The position numbers and the translations under genes were made by a program. The notes below the pieces were generated by a model, which was given only the letters and a program-made list of their open reading frames with translations, was not told where the DNA came from and made no database searches. This document shows positions 12,572-24,429 of a stretch of DNA of 64,000 bases, piece by piece; the first letter of the stretch is position 1; every line of letters starts with the position of its first letter. Source of the stretch: Trichaptum fuscoviolaceum (lineage: Eukaryota; Basidiomycota; Agaricomycetes; Hymenochaetales; Trichaptaceae); the NCBI GenBank assembly GCA_910574455.1, contig CAJSYZ010000006.1, positions 1,253,376-1,317,375 on the forward strand. Reading direction: 5' to 3'.

Positions 12572-12843
12572 TTTGTGCAGTGTTTTGAGACTTGTATGAT
12601 GATAAGATGTGTCGAAGGTGCAAGTTCAAGATCAGGGAGGCGGGGGCGTCTATCTTAGACAAGTTGAAAATTTACGCCCACTACTACCGTGACTACTCTA
12701 TGACTAATTTTAACTCAGGTTCAAGTTCACTGGCACTCCGAGTCCGAGTCACTGCCAGTGCTAGCAGCCTGCCAGTGCCAGTGAGGCTCAGCTGTGAGTC
12801 CCAATTGTCGACGTGTACTACTACTGAGGTTACATTCAAGTTG
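12572..12843. promoter_or_regulatory. Divergent promoter region with CACTGGCA-type motifs
   Basis: Separates gene Y (-) from the transposase (+). From 12715 to 12835 it holds several CACTGGCA/TGCCAGTG words in both orientations, ACTCCGAGTCCGAGTC and TACTACTACTGAGG. These may be sites for the transposase's own zinc finger or for gene X or Y proteins. Confidence 0.45.
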
Positions 12844-15800
12844 ATGCCAGCGACACGGAAAAAGCACGATCCCTTTCATTTTCCACCAACTATTCGATGC
12901 ACCTTGCCTGGCTGTAGTAGGACGTTCAAGAGTCAATCTGGAAGAGCAAGACATGAATATTCAGCTCATCCGACGTCATTCTTGGCAAGTTCTTCTGCTT
13001 GTGGTCATGAATATGAATCGTCACCTATTCGACCCATACGAGCTCCAAGTCCTCAACTTGAAGCTCTCCTGAGGTCGTCCGAACTTCCATCAGAGGGTCA
13101 TCTTGAGAGCGGCTCTGACTCCTACAATTACAATATTTCCATGCTTACACAGGATATCTCGATGCTCAGTATAGGCCGAGACGAGCTGCTTCAAGATTTG
13201 GACAGACCTGATTCTCTGTCCCATTCTGTCACTGGAAGTGATAGTGGCCGTTCTGAAGACTTGGATTCCGACATTGGAGATTATGAGGAGAGCGAGGATA
13301 ACTTGAAGGTGTATCACAGATACTTGAATGGTGCGCGCCAAATCAATTGTTCCCGGTTTACTGTAGCATTTTGACACCAAACATTGTGCAGCCACTCCAT
13401 GCGATGCAGAAGGGAACTTCTTAGAATACGAAGACTCACCCGCTCCGCGAAACGAATCTGCGTCAAATGACTGGTTTCCATATTCGTGCCGAGCAGATTT
13501 TGAGCTCGCAGATTTTCTCTATCGGGAAGAGCAAATGTCTGCTGGGAACATAACAAAGCTTCTGGGAATCATGAAGGCTTATCAGCTGATTCAGGAGGCG
13601 GAGAATGTAAAATCTTGCGGATGTTCCGAATTGGATGCGACATTGCCTGACGATGACTTGGATCTGGGTTCAACTAGTACGCTACTCGATGGAGATGCGC
13701 AAAAAATGTATAACGCCATTGATGCTACGAAAGTCGGTGATGTGTCTTGGAAATCCTTTAGTAACTTCTACACGGACGATCATAGCCAAAAGGCAACAAA
13801 CGAGAACACCGAGTCATGGAAGAGGAAAGAATATGATGTATGGTATCGGGATCCTTTGGAAGTGATCCGGAATTTGGTGGACAATCCGGCGTTGGAAGGC
13901 AAATTCGACTATGTCCCGTTTCGTGAGTATCAGCCGAAAGAGGACTCTGATGACAACAAAGAACAAGTCTTCAGAAACTACATGTCCGGAAATTTTGCTT
14001 GGGAACAGGCTGTAAGTCATGAATCATGCAGCATTCGAAGTTGGAGGAAGTGTACTGATTATCCTTGACTTAGAACAAAATCTACGCCGAAGATAAAGCA
14101 GTTCATGGGTCCATGTTCGTTCCGGTAATTTTAGGGAGTGACAAGACAACAGTTTCCGTTGGAACTGGCAACAACGAATATTATCCGTTATATCTCTCAA
14201 TAGGAAATGTATCTAACAAGGCCCGGCGGTCCCAAAAGTTGAATACAGTCCAGCTCGTAGCATTTCTAGCAATACCAAAGAGTGTGTGTCAAAAACTGAG
14301 CTATCCATTTGTGTTCTGATGCTTTGCAGCTGAACGGCAGTACGAAAAGTCGGATGAATTCCGCCGCTTTCGACATCAAGTCTTTCATTCATCTATATCG
14401 AGAATCTTGAGACCACTGAAGAGCGCAATGTCCATAAACAACGAACAAACCATTTTCCGGTGCCCTGATGGTCACTTGCGTAGGTCGATTCTCGGACTCG
14501 GCTCGTATATAGCCGATTATCCGGAACAGGTGAGTCTATGCGCAATATGCACTGGATGGTGCTGCAAGTAAGTATTGTCCTTTCCACAAATCACATCCGA
14601 CTTGAGTTCGAGGAAATGGCTTAATGCGGCTACTATATAGATGTACAGCACCTCACAAGAACCTAGATAATCCGGAATTTGTTACAAATCCTCGAACAAA
14701 AGAGCTGCACAAACGATTGATAGAACAGGTGGATGACAATAGCATAAGTAGAGCCACAATTCGTAAGGAGTATGGGTTCCACCAAGATATCGTCGTATGT
14801 GTTCCAACTTCAAGTTGTCCATTAGATGCACTTACCGCAACTTGAACTATGTCCCGTAGCCCTTCACCAATGATTTTCCGCGTGCAGATATATGCGATCT
14901 CATTTCTCCAGACTTACTGCACCAAATCATCAAAGGCGTGTTCAAGGATCATCTTGTCGAGTGGATTTGCCAGAGCATGACCACGACAGAGCTGGATATT
15001 GTGGATAAAAGGTACTATTCCCTTACAAGTCGTGTGAATACCACTGCTAACTTTCACGTAGAATCAGAGTTGCTGCTCCTTTTCCTGGACTTCGCAGATT
15101 TCCCGAAGGTCGAGGCTTCAAGCAATGGACAGGTAATGATTCAAAGGCACTTATGAAAGTATGTGGTATTTTCATCATGATCTTGTTTGAGGTGGTGGTT
15201 TGCTGATATCTGATGCAATCCGCTTACTAGGTGTATCTTCCGGCTATTGTGGGCATTGTACATGATGATATAGTTCACGCATTGAGTGCATTTCTGGACT
15301 TCTGTTACCTTGTGCGTCGGTACACGATTACAGCCTCAACTCTTGATCAGGTTAAAGCCTCCCTGGATCACTATCATCAATATCGCAAAATATTCATAGC
15401 TAAGGGCATCCGGGATAACTTCTCACTTCCATGACAGCATGCCATGATTCACTATCCTACAATGATCCCTCTCTTCGCTGCACCAAGCGGGCTGTGCTCA
15501 TCAATCACAGAGAATAAACACATTTACGCGGTCAAGGAAACGTGGCGACGCTCAAACAGAAATGATCCTTTAGGTCAGATGATGTCAGGAATCCGCCTCA
15601 GGTTATTTTATTTCTTTTATTTTATTTTATTTTCTTTTACGATCACACTCCGAGTCGGATCCCCGACATGTCCGGTCCGAAACCGGACTTTCTTTGACTC
15701 CGATTCTCTTCCTTTTTGCGTAGGTTACTTGCCTGTATGTTTGCAGGCCGCTAGGACAAGCGCCCTGCAAGCAATTCTCTTTTCTTTCTTTCTTCCGCCA

Positions 15801-17423
15801 CTCCGACTCGAACCTCCGCTCTACCGATGCGGGACCCCGACTAGAGCGGGACCCCGAACTCCGACTTACGTCAGCGGTATAGGTCGGACCTAGTCGGATC
15901 AGGGTCCAGTGGCTTGGTACTGTATAGTTTTTGCCTTTGTTCATCAAAACCGCGGATCCCCCTGCGAAGCACTCCACTTTTGGCCTCTTGTAAAGTGCTT
16001 CTCAGGTGATGTGTTTATCTTTAGCTCTGATGTGTAGAATAGCTTAATTGACTTGTAAAGTGCTTCTCAGAGTGAGAACCACCGCTCATTGCGTCCGATT
16101 GTCGTCTGTGTCCGATTCAGGGTCTCGAAAGCGAAGGAACCACTCTAGGTCGTAACAGATGATCACAGCAAACCAACGTCTCAGTAAACTTATTGCATCG
16201 AGGGCAGACTTCAAGAGGCGTGGAATGCTGGAAAGTCCTCTGGCTGAGGCTTCATGGAGAGCTTTGCTAGATGTTCTGCGCAGGAATATGTCAGAGTCGG
16301 AGTCAGATGACGCTGAGAGGACCCAAATTCGGAAGGAGCAGATGCAGCATCAAGATACACCCGAAGCTGGTGCAGCTGATGATACAGAGGACTTCTTCGA
16401 TGACATTGTGGGCAATAATGAACTCAACGAAATTGCAGACCTGGAAGATCCCGAACTTGAAAGCTTACTAGTAGTGCATGGGCCACAGCATCTTGCGGTT
16501 CAAGACATACAACATGCTGAACGCCAGATCCGCTTGGGTGGCAGAAATGACCCTTTGAGCTTGATGTTAATGGCTTCGAAGCAACGTGGGTATTACTTGG
16601 TAACCCATGCTTTTGGTGTTACACATCTGACTTCTTTGTTGTCATCCTTGCAGAGTCCAGTAAGGTGTATCCTAAACAGCTCAACACGCTTGCGGCGATA
16701 AAAGGTCATCCAGAGCTCCGACAGCTCCGACAGCTCATTAAAGAATACTTATTCAACAAGTACGAGAATCACACCTCCAACTCAAGGGGCTCCTCTGGTA
16801 GAGCCCAACCAGCAGTTGAATTGGACACGAGCAATGACTTTTCAATATTCCATTCAGCCACCGCTTTCTTTGCCTACCATGGCGAATCGATCCCTATAGA
16901 ACAAGCAATGAGGGAGGTGATCAGGTCCAATCCCTCTTGGCGCGGAAAAGCAAGACATGATGCAGTCCTTGTTCGAGTTAGCTCCTGCACAAAGGGGTTT
17001 GCGGGAATGAGAGTTGCCCGAGTTATGCTTCTTTTTTCCTTCACCGCTAAAGGGGAACGTCAGGACTGCGCTCTCGTCCAAATTTTCAAGCGTGTTGGAG
17101 ATTCACCCGACCTGAAAACAAGAATGTGGATAGTCGAACCGGAGTATGAGTTAGAGAGCTCTACCACCTGTGTCGGATGCTGTACTGGAGTGAATGCCAG
17201 TGGCAGATGTCACTATCAGCGCAACTGCAAGGCTCCGAAGCTATCTGTGATAGATGTAGGGGACATCCTCCGTTTAGCCCACCTCCTGGGGGTTCCGAAG
17301 GGTGATGAATGTCCTCCAAAGTCATTGACACCTGAGGAGACCCTGGATTTTTATGATAGATTCTATGTTAACCGATTTGCTGACATGCACATGCACCAAA
17401 CACTGTACGAAGCTAGACAATAA
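12844..17423 (+). pseudogene. Plavaka-type (CACTA-related) transposase, left copy, inactivated
   Basis: Nine exons fit in phase: 12844-13330, 13392-14011, 14074-14281, 14330-14567, 14641-14794, 14860-15011, 15062-15158, 15231-16585 and 16654-17423. A C2H2-like finger lies near the start (Cys19, Cys24, His37, His42). The Plavaka hallmark LGSDKTTVSVGTGNNEYYPL is at about 14130-14190. It is followed by PDGHLRRSILGLGSYIADYP, the WC.KCTAP segment and IIKGVFKDHLVEW. Two lesions are visible. An in-frame TGA at 15432-15434 sits where relatives have Arg before QHAMIHY, consistent with CGA to TGA. A solo LTR at 15583-16157 is inserted in exon 8. Removing the LTR and one GATGA restores continuity, and the right copy shows the uninterrupted site. 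The family excises and integrates its element in the nucleus. No intact autonomous copy lies in this window. Confidence 0.85.
15578..16162 (+). mobile_element. Solo LTR 1 with GATGA target duplication
   Basis: The LTR spans 15583-16157 (575 bp), begins TGTCAGGAATCC and ends GGTCGTAACA. It is flanked by GATGA at 15578-15582 and 16158-16162. TG...CA ends with a 5-bp duplication are the signature of an LTR retrotransposon. No internal region is present, so it is a solo LTR left by recombination. It shares its terminal bases and an AGCACT...AAAGTGCTTCTCAG block with LTR 2. The empty site is seen in the right transposase copy near 63910. Confidence 0.85.
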
Positions 17424-17650
17424 TTACTAAGTTAAACTCTTCCGTTAGCACATTGCCACATAGTACTACAAAGTGTATTGAGACTTGTTGTACAGTTTAC
17501 ATTGCCAGAGCCAGCGGCGACGACATCATGGTATTCATTGTTCGAGGTAATATAATTATCAACAAATCTCAAAGCAACAAAAGGAGAAACTGGAGATGCA
17601 AGCATACTGTGTCCATTGTCAACCCACCACCTACGAGAGGGCTAATTCGG

Positions 17651-20600
17651 CTAGTAGTTGAGGCGACCTTGAGGACTTGAAGGCTTGGAGTCATCCTTTG
17701 ACTCTATCGCCAATTCTAAATAATTGCGATACCCTAGAATTTGTTTAATATCAATATTCACCGCGATGCCTTTCGGGGGTTGTCTGTCAAATGACGCGCA
17801 CACCGCCTCCGTCAGATACGTTTGGTATCTCTGCATGTCCGCATGCTCCAAGAAAGATTTTCCAGTCGTCTGGGTAGTCAAGGACGCTGCTGACGTCGAT
17901 GCTGCCGTGTCCTGTCTTTCCTTCCCCTTGCCCTTCAAGTTCGTATGATAGGCCTCCATTTCGTCCTTGTTATAGGCTGCTAACATATCAATAGAATCAA
18001 GGACATCATCAGTCGACTCCTGCCTTTGATGTACTATCTTGTTTAAGAGCTCTGATACGACATCGCCTTTCCCCTTCCGCATGACAACATCGAAAAGACC
18101 CTTTGTGGAGGCAATTTGCAACCATCTCTTGACAATCCTAAGCGCGCTTATCAATCTCCTCTGAAGATGACCCAATTCGCGGAAGTAATTATTAATCTCA
18201 ACAGAAGGAATATCTGCCGGTGGTCCGACAGGCCCCTGCTTCGACTTTGCTTCCCTGGTAAACCTTCCTATGATGTCATGCAAACGCGCCTGAATAGATT
18301 CTGCCGTTGAGATAATTGCATAGTCATTGGAGGTGACCTCTAACACCTTCGTCCGATGGAAGAATGCATCGTGAATATTGCACAGCTTAATCGCCATTTC
18401 CCAAGATTTCTGCTCCGTGTCAAACTGCAGTAGCATTTCGTTGACCTCCTCTTTCTGGGGCTGAAAATGAAGCCGTTCAACCGCAGGTAGAGCATGACAC
18501 GGGTGCAGGTTATCCGTGGGTACCTGCAGGTACCTGGGCCAAAATACCTGCGGTTCCAGGTGCACCCGCACGCAGGTACCTGGTTCCCACGGCTACCTGC
18601 GGATCCAGGTTTTGATTTTTTTTTGTCCAGGTACCTGACCGGGTACCTGAAAGTACCCGGTCAATCACGTGCACTCTGTATGAGTGCGACGGACGCAACG
18701 ATGTACCATTACATTTGCCTTCATTCTACTCAACATGTACCACTCTGAGCTATCTCGAAGCTCCCTATGGAAGTTATACTGGATCTCTTGAACCTGCCGA
18801 CCACAGCAACAACCTCGAGCCCGATGACCGCCTCCCCGCCGACTATGCGCTGGTCTGCGACGCTTCTGCGCTCAGACCGCGCCTGCAAGTCTTTCGCCCG
18901 CGCGGTCAACCGCAAGACAGAATGAGACCGCGAGCACGGCGAGGCCGTTGCGCGGCGAAGATCGAGCTGGAATCTCGTACTGCAGAGGTTGAACCGGTCT
19001 ACATGTACGTCTTTTTTTCGCTTTTTAAATCTCCTTTCCGTACTGATCTCCCCTTCGCCGCCGCTCGTCGCCCTCGACATGCTGATCGTCCAGCAACCGC
19101 AACACTTGCCATCGTCTGCACTCATGATGCCGCCTCACAGTGGTATGCGTCGTCAACCAACTTCCAAGGTCAGGCTGAACAGGCTCGTCCGAAGATGGAC
19201 TTCATTGACTGGCTGCTGCGAAACTTTTCGCAGTCACTGCGCTTTTGGAGTTGGAATGGGAACCGGCGCCTGAGCTACTGAACCATTTCTTGTGACAATA
19301 TGGCTCGTCTTTGGAATCGCTTTCTACCCCGACGTGCTGGACAGCTGCGGGAGTGCTTCCACACTCTCCTGCGATCGCTTACGGGAATTCAAGGTCGAAA
19401 ACCTCATTCCTTCACCTCTCGCTTTCAAACAGCTCCCGGAAGGCATCGGGCACTTGATCTACTCAGTTGTCTGGGTTGCTTCTCTGCGCGTAATGAGCAA
19501 CAGTGTGAAGGAATTAGAGAAGCTGGCAGTGGTTACGGTTCAGTGTTGGGATGAAGGCGAGAAGCACCCTATGTTACCATGTCTAAAGATCGCCTGTGCT
19601 ATGACAGGAGCAGTATTCCGGAGCACAAGGAATGTAAATTGTTCTTGTGCATGGTTGTGAGTGGTTTCATGTTGTTGATAATCCCTCACTCATTGACTTG
19701 CAGCGTGGCGATCCTCTCCCTATCACCACGTCCCTTTGCTTTAGGAGCCCGCGAACTTGCGCACTAGGCTTCACTTTGCGGTCGACGCGGTTGACACCTG
19801 TAGGCACCTCGTCACGACCGCACACAATCTGATGGGGACGCAAACACCTTGCCTTGCTGGACGACATGGCTCATTCAAAGCTCGGACCATGCAGGACTCC
19901 TCAGAAACACAGATGGTATGTTCTTCATTTCCTTTATCTTATTATTACATTACTCACTGCTATTACCTGCAGGTCCTATCAGGTACCTGCAATACCTGCA
20001 GGTAACGGGTCCAGGTAGACCCGGACCGTTTCCCACGGTTCCGGGTCGGATCCAGGTATCAGTTTTTTTGTGCAGGTACCTGCGCTTCACGGATCCGGGT
20101 ACACCTGCAGGTGCACCCGTGTCATGCCCTAACCGCAGGCGTCATGTATTTCGATTGCAAACTCCCTGGTTCCGATATCGGATGATAGGGTAGATGCACT
20201 TTCAGTGGGGGGGGCCGAATACCGGAAAGATGACTGGAAGCCTGAGAATGAGCCTGGAAAAGTCTAGAGACCGTAACTGACATGCTTTGGAGACCGGCAT
20301 TGATGATTGCGATGAGTTTGTAAGTTACGTCGTAGTAGGCCTGGAAGAACGGTATGAAGAATTGGAAAGCCTTAAGATCTTTGGCATCCGTATCGTATGA
20401 GTTCAATACTGCCATAAACTCTTCTGCCTTCTCTTCTCTATAAAGTCCATATTCAGATAACAGTTGTCTAAGACCTTCCGAGCCGTCGCGAGAATGAAGT
20501 TGGTAGTATTCATTCATGATTTTCTGAAACTTGAACTTGTTCAACTCGAAGTAGAGGGAACCGAAGGGATCATCAGTGCCTCGACTGTCAAGGCAAGTCC

Positions 20601-21406
20601 GTATCTCCTCTCTTGAGAACCCAAGGACAATTGCGGAGGATTCCATGAAGAAGAACCTTAGACTATCCAAGGTCTTCCTTACTCTAACAGCGTCGCCTGC
20701 TGCCCGTGACTAACAAGCGTAGGTTATTAGACGTTCTTTTTCGAAACATGATCATAATACTTACCCCAGCAATATTATCAGTCAAGAGAGCGACATCAGA
20801 ATATATCTTGCGAAGAGTATCGTTCAACGTAGCAACCTGACCCTCCAAACTCGCAATCCTATCATCTGATGAAAGGCCTGGATGGCCTGAAGTCGAGCGA
20901 ACCGACGCGCTGCCTTCTATGCCAGTGTGCGACATGGCACCTGGATGGCCTGAAGTCGAGTGAACCGACTCGTTGCCTTCTATGCCAGTGAGCTGTGCAT
21001 TTTGTGCCACAGCGTCAAGCAGTTTACCCATAGTACGTCCGGGAGATTTATTAGGTGGTTCGAGAACACCGCCAGGTCCCGGGACGCGATAATCGGCCAG
21101 TGATGGTGACCTTGATGGTGGTGGAACGGATGTCGGGAATGATTCCCCCCCTTCAAGTTCAAGTTTGGGCCTTTTCTGATTGGGCTCACTAGGACTCGGA
21201 GATGAAGGGCCGCATTTGTTCTCGGCAGAAAATATGACACTACTAAAATCTTGACTTGCGCCTATCTGCGTGTACGCAGCAATCCAGTTTGGGTAGTGTG
21301 AGCTGCCGCCACCAGCGGGTGAGTTGCTGAGCTGCCTGTGTGAGCTGCCGCCCCTGGGCTCCCTGCGTGAGCTGCCGCTACCACCTCTAGAATTTGATCC
21401 CGACAT
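17651..21406 (-). pseudogene. Element gene X, left copy, split by a hAT-like insertion
   Basis: Exon 1 is 21406-20765 (214 codons): Ser/Gly/Pro-rich disordered sequence ending in a short coiled coil (DDRIASLEGQVATLNDTL). Exon 2 starts at 20709 and is predicted helical. It runs to 20140, is interrupted by the insertion at 18488-20131, and continues from 18479 to the stop at 17651. Skipping the insert and one ACCGCAGG joins YMTPAV to ERLHFQ with the frame unbroken. It is homologous to 59848-62098. Best-conserved parts are MESSAIVLGFSREEI, FQFFIPFFQ, LRIVKRWLQIAS and IVHQRQESTDDVLDSID. I do not recognise the family. It is convergent with the transposase and divergent from the protease. By analogy with TnpA of plant CACTA elements it could be an accessory DNA-binding or regulatory protein; that is inference. 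Confidence 0.75.
18480..20139. mobile_element. Non-autonomous hAT-like element with 8-bp target duplication
   Basis: The element spans 18488-20131 (1,644 bp). It begins TAGAGCATGACACGGGTGCA and its other end reads TAGGGCATGACACGGGTGCA, one mismatch in 20. ACCGCAGG is duplicated exactly at 18480-18487 and 20132-20139. TAGRG-type ends and an 8-bp duplication are hAT features. Subterminal blocks at both ends are packed with GGTACCTG/CAGGTACC palindromes next to a T-run. Internal open frames do not resemble a hAT transposase, so it is probably mobilised in trans. Confidence 0.9.
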
Positions 21407-22238
21407 GTTAATTGTGTGAGACCCAAGCGTCACTGGCGTGCCAGTGGTGGGATAATACCCATCATTCCGACTCCTTTTACGATCTACAATTTAGTTATTG
21501 TCAGAACCAACAAGGGCGTTCGACTCAAACTCAGGCTCACTGGACATTTTGGATATTTTGAACAAAACTGTGACTTGAAGCCTGATAGGAGGTTGTTTCG
21601 CTTTCTCCAACAGCTTCAAAATGGAGTTAAAACTGGTGCAATAGTATAGTAGCTGTGAGCCTACCAACTCCGAGTCCGACTCCGAGTCGTCGGAACCGAA
21701 TAGTAGTATCTTGAACTTCGGTTCAAATTTAGAGATCAAGTTGCCAATATACTAGTAGTAGTAGATAGTACTACTCAGGCTACAACTTGAAGTTTGAAGA
21801 TCTCAGTCAGCGGATGAAGTTAAACTAGGAGACTGGTTGACTCACCGCCAGCCTGAGTACCGCCAGTGGCAGCCTCTGAACTAAAATTTAGGTGGCAGGG
21901 ACTTCGACTTTAAGGTGAGAGGGCTTCAAGCTGTTGAAAAGAACAACCTTGAGTACTACTAGAGTACAGTACTACAGAGTATAGTAGACAAAGACACGAT
22001 ACGTCGATGCCACTGGCAGTGGGCATGGGGTAGTCAGGCTACTAAATGCGGAACTTGAATCTGAACTTGAAGCCAGACTTCTCAGGCTCACGCCACTCAC
22101 TGCCAGTGGCAGCCACTGCAGAACCGTGCCAGTGACGTCTTTCCCACTGCATTCTTTCCCATTTCGTCCCAATAGTACTACCTATTCATCTTGAACTCGA
22201 AAGCACAACAGCAACGACTTCAACTTGAATCAGCATCA
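21407..22238. promoter_or_regulatory. Divergent promoter of gene X and protease, motif-rich
   Basis: This 832-bp region lies between two divergent starts. It contains repeated CACTGGCA/TGCCAGTG, ACTCCGAGTCCGACTCCGAG, ACTACTAGAGTAC and CAACTTGAAG words. The counterpart in the right copy (45516-46336) keeps recognisable blocks such as CTAGGAGACTG and GCTTCAAGCTGTTGAA, although spacing differs. Confidence 0.45.
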
Positions 22239-23594
22239 TGCTGGCATCATCCAAGCCATCACGTAGAAATCCGATTCCGCGTGAGTCCTACAGCTTTCTA
22301 CTACGTTCTCCTATACCGGCAGCAATGATTAATGAGGTGATATCCAGCTTCGCCAAGGGAAGGCTTTGATTTGATAGAATTGTCTCGGCAGATCACGGGC
22401 TTTCGCCCATCCAACGAGGAAAATAGTATTCGATCTGCAAGGCAGAGACTAGAAGGTGTCATCGATGGCATATGGCCAGGTGAGTCCTACTTTCTCCTTC
22501 GCCGGTAGTCCTGCTTTGTTGACTACTTCTACTCGTGGCAGAGAATCAGAGTCTGAGCGGATCAATAGTGCCTCGTAGAACCCCTCGGATGCCAACAAAC
22601 ACTCACACGGACTAACAAGCACCCCTATGCATCGGACTGGGCGTTGATCAGGATTTGTGACGACCGTCTCCCATCTGACATGAATATTCTCTGCAAGCAG
22701 CATCGGAAGGGGCAATTTTGGAATTATGCAGACTTGAGAAGGTATGAACCAAAGAGCTTGTGTGGTTCAGCTGCTTTTGATGACATTCTGGAGTTCATGG
22801 GATGGAAGGAAGGCACTCAAGTACATGATGGTCTGGTGCATATCAAAGATTTCACGAAACCGGGCGACATCTACAGCCGTGTTTATCAAGAAGAAACGGA
22901 CAAACAAGCGATTACAGATAAGCAGCTCCATAGAGCACTAGCGAATGATGGCACAAAGGTCGTATCCTCGAAGCTTGAAACAAGACGGGTATATAAGTTT
23001 GGTTGGACAACTGGCCACACAGTGGGCGTTTATAACAATCTCACTTCCTACTGGGTCGATCTTACACTAGAATATGATGTCACAGTCTCCGGTGAAGGCA
23101 AACGTCGCAAAACCTGTGGAATCAAAGAAGGTGTAAAGGGCGTCAAGAGTTGCTGGCAGGCGGTCCTGCAATTTCCACCCGGCAAGCACTTCGGTGGTCC
23201 TAGCCGTATATTTGGAGACCAAGGTGATTCCGGAAGCTTGGTCATCGACCAGGATGCCAACGCACTTGGTACAATCACCTTTGTTACGACTTCGACCGAA
23301 TGGCAACACGATGGGTTCACTTACGGAGTCCCTATTTGGCAACAATTGTCGGAGATGCGCACCTCAGGCTTCGGTTACGGTGATATTCATTTCGGATTCG
23401 AATCACAAGAGGATGATGCAGTGATGTCGGAACTTGCGGAATATCATCCACAGATTAAGGTAACTAGGGCTAACAAGGGCTCGAGTACATGGAAAGCGTG
23501 GTTTAATGAGGAGCACCACAAGGTTGAGCGGGAACGAGCAGCATTGGGACCTTTTAATTCACTTAGACCGCAGACTCGGAGTCAGACGAAGTAG
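22239..23594 (+). CDS. Trypsin-like serine protease-fold protein (element cargo)
   Basis: Three exons fit (22239-22281, 22348-22479, 22579-23594), giving 396 residues. The segment GDQGDSGSLVI is the canonical nucleophile-serine motif of chymotrypsin-fold peptidases. DWALIRI upstream looks like the triad aspartate, and FGWTTGHTVGVY matches the G.TTG.T.G strand seen in viral and fungal members of the fold. I could not place the catalytic histidine with confidence, so activity is uncertain. No signal peptide is visible, which suggests an intracellular protein. A copy in the right arm (44880-45500) is truncated, so this is the only open version in the window. The first intron has a normal size; the second is 99 nt and its acceptor is less certain. 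A role in transposition or host interaction is unknown. Confidence 0.7.
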
Positions 23595-24429
23595 CCTGAG
23601 GACTCAGGCTTGTACTCAAACTATTTCTAACTGTTTTCTTTTCGTAGCATTACCTCATACCAGTGCATACCACTAGTATTCAAGTTGTGTCTTTGTATGT
23701 TTGTCTCCTGTTCTGTGTTCGTCGACCTTATACTTGTGTTTTCTGTGCATCGGTATTCAAGTTGTTGTATTCTGTATGTAAATAAAAAACGATATGAATT
23801 GTTTACTAACTATTCCGAGTCGGACTTGGACTCACTGGCACCAGTGATGCTCTAATTACTGCTCGATAAATTCACGACTGGCTCGAATCCGGGTCTACCA
23901 ACCTGAAGACCGAACATCGTTACGGGTCATTGTTCGGCAACTTGAACTTTTGAGCTGAACTTGAAGTCCCACGACTCGGACTCGGTCTCAGGCTCTGACT
24001 CGGAAGTTCTTCCGACTCGGAGGTCAGCTTGAAGTCGGAAACTACTAGTACTAGTAAACTAAGCCTGAGGGGCGAAGGTCGGTCCGGCTACTACTACAAC
24101 TGCTCTGCTCGACAACTATTAGGTATAATAATTTTAATGGAATGACCGGTTGTTATTCTCGGGACGTTCTAGGTCAGAGGGAACTGGACGGCTTGACTTA
24201 TGCTATTGCCTTCTGGCAGACGACGGAGGAGCTGGATCAAATGGGCTTTGCGACCAACCTTGATTCAAAGACAGACACGCAACTTGGTAGTATTGTTTTC
24301 CCGACTCCGAGTCAGCAAGAGCCCGACGTGGACATCGCCGCTCGCCTTTTCCCAGACTGAGCCCCTTCCTCAACTCCCCCACCATGCGCACAAACTCTCT
24401 CATCTCATCCTCTTGCACTACCTTGAGGC
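23595..24429. other. Motif-rich spacer between protease and BCS1-like genes
   Basis: Holds CACTGGCACCAGTG, GACTCGGACTCGG, ACTACTAGTACTAGTA and several CAACTTGAA words at 23810-24120. The sequence from 24142 onward is mirrored in the right copy with position sums of 68,371. Short frames at 24142-24360 may be remnants of a 5' exon of the BCS1-like gene. Confidence 0.4.

Noticed and set aside
18715..19660. Possible hAT transposase fragments inside the insertion
   Set aside because: None of the frames shows the hAT C-terminal dimerisation block or DDE-like motifs; treated as non-autonomous.
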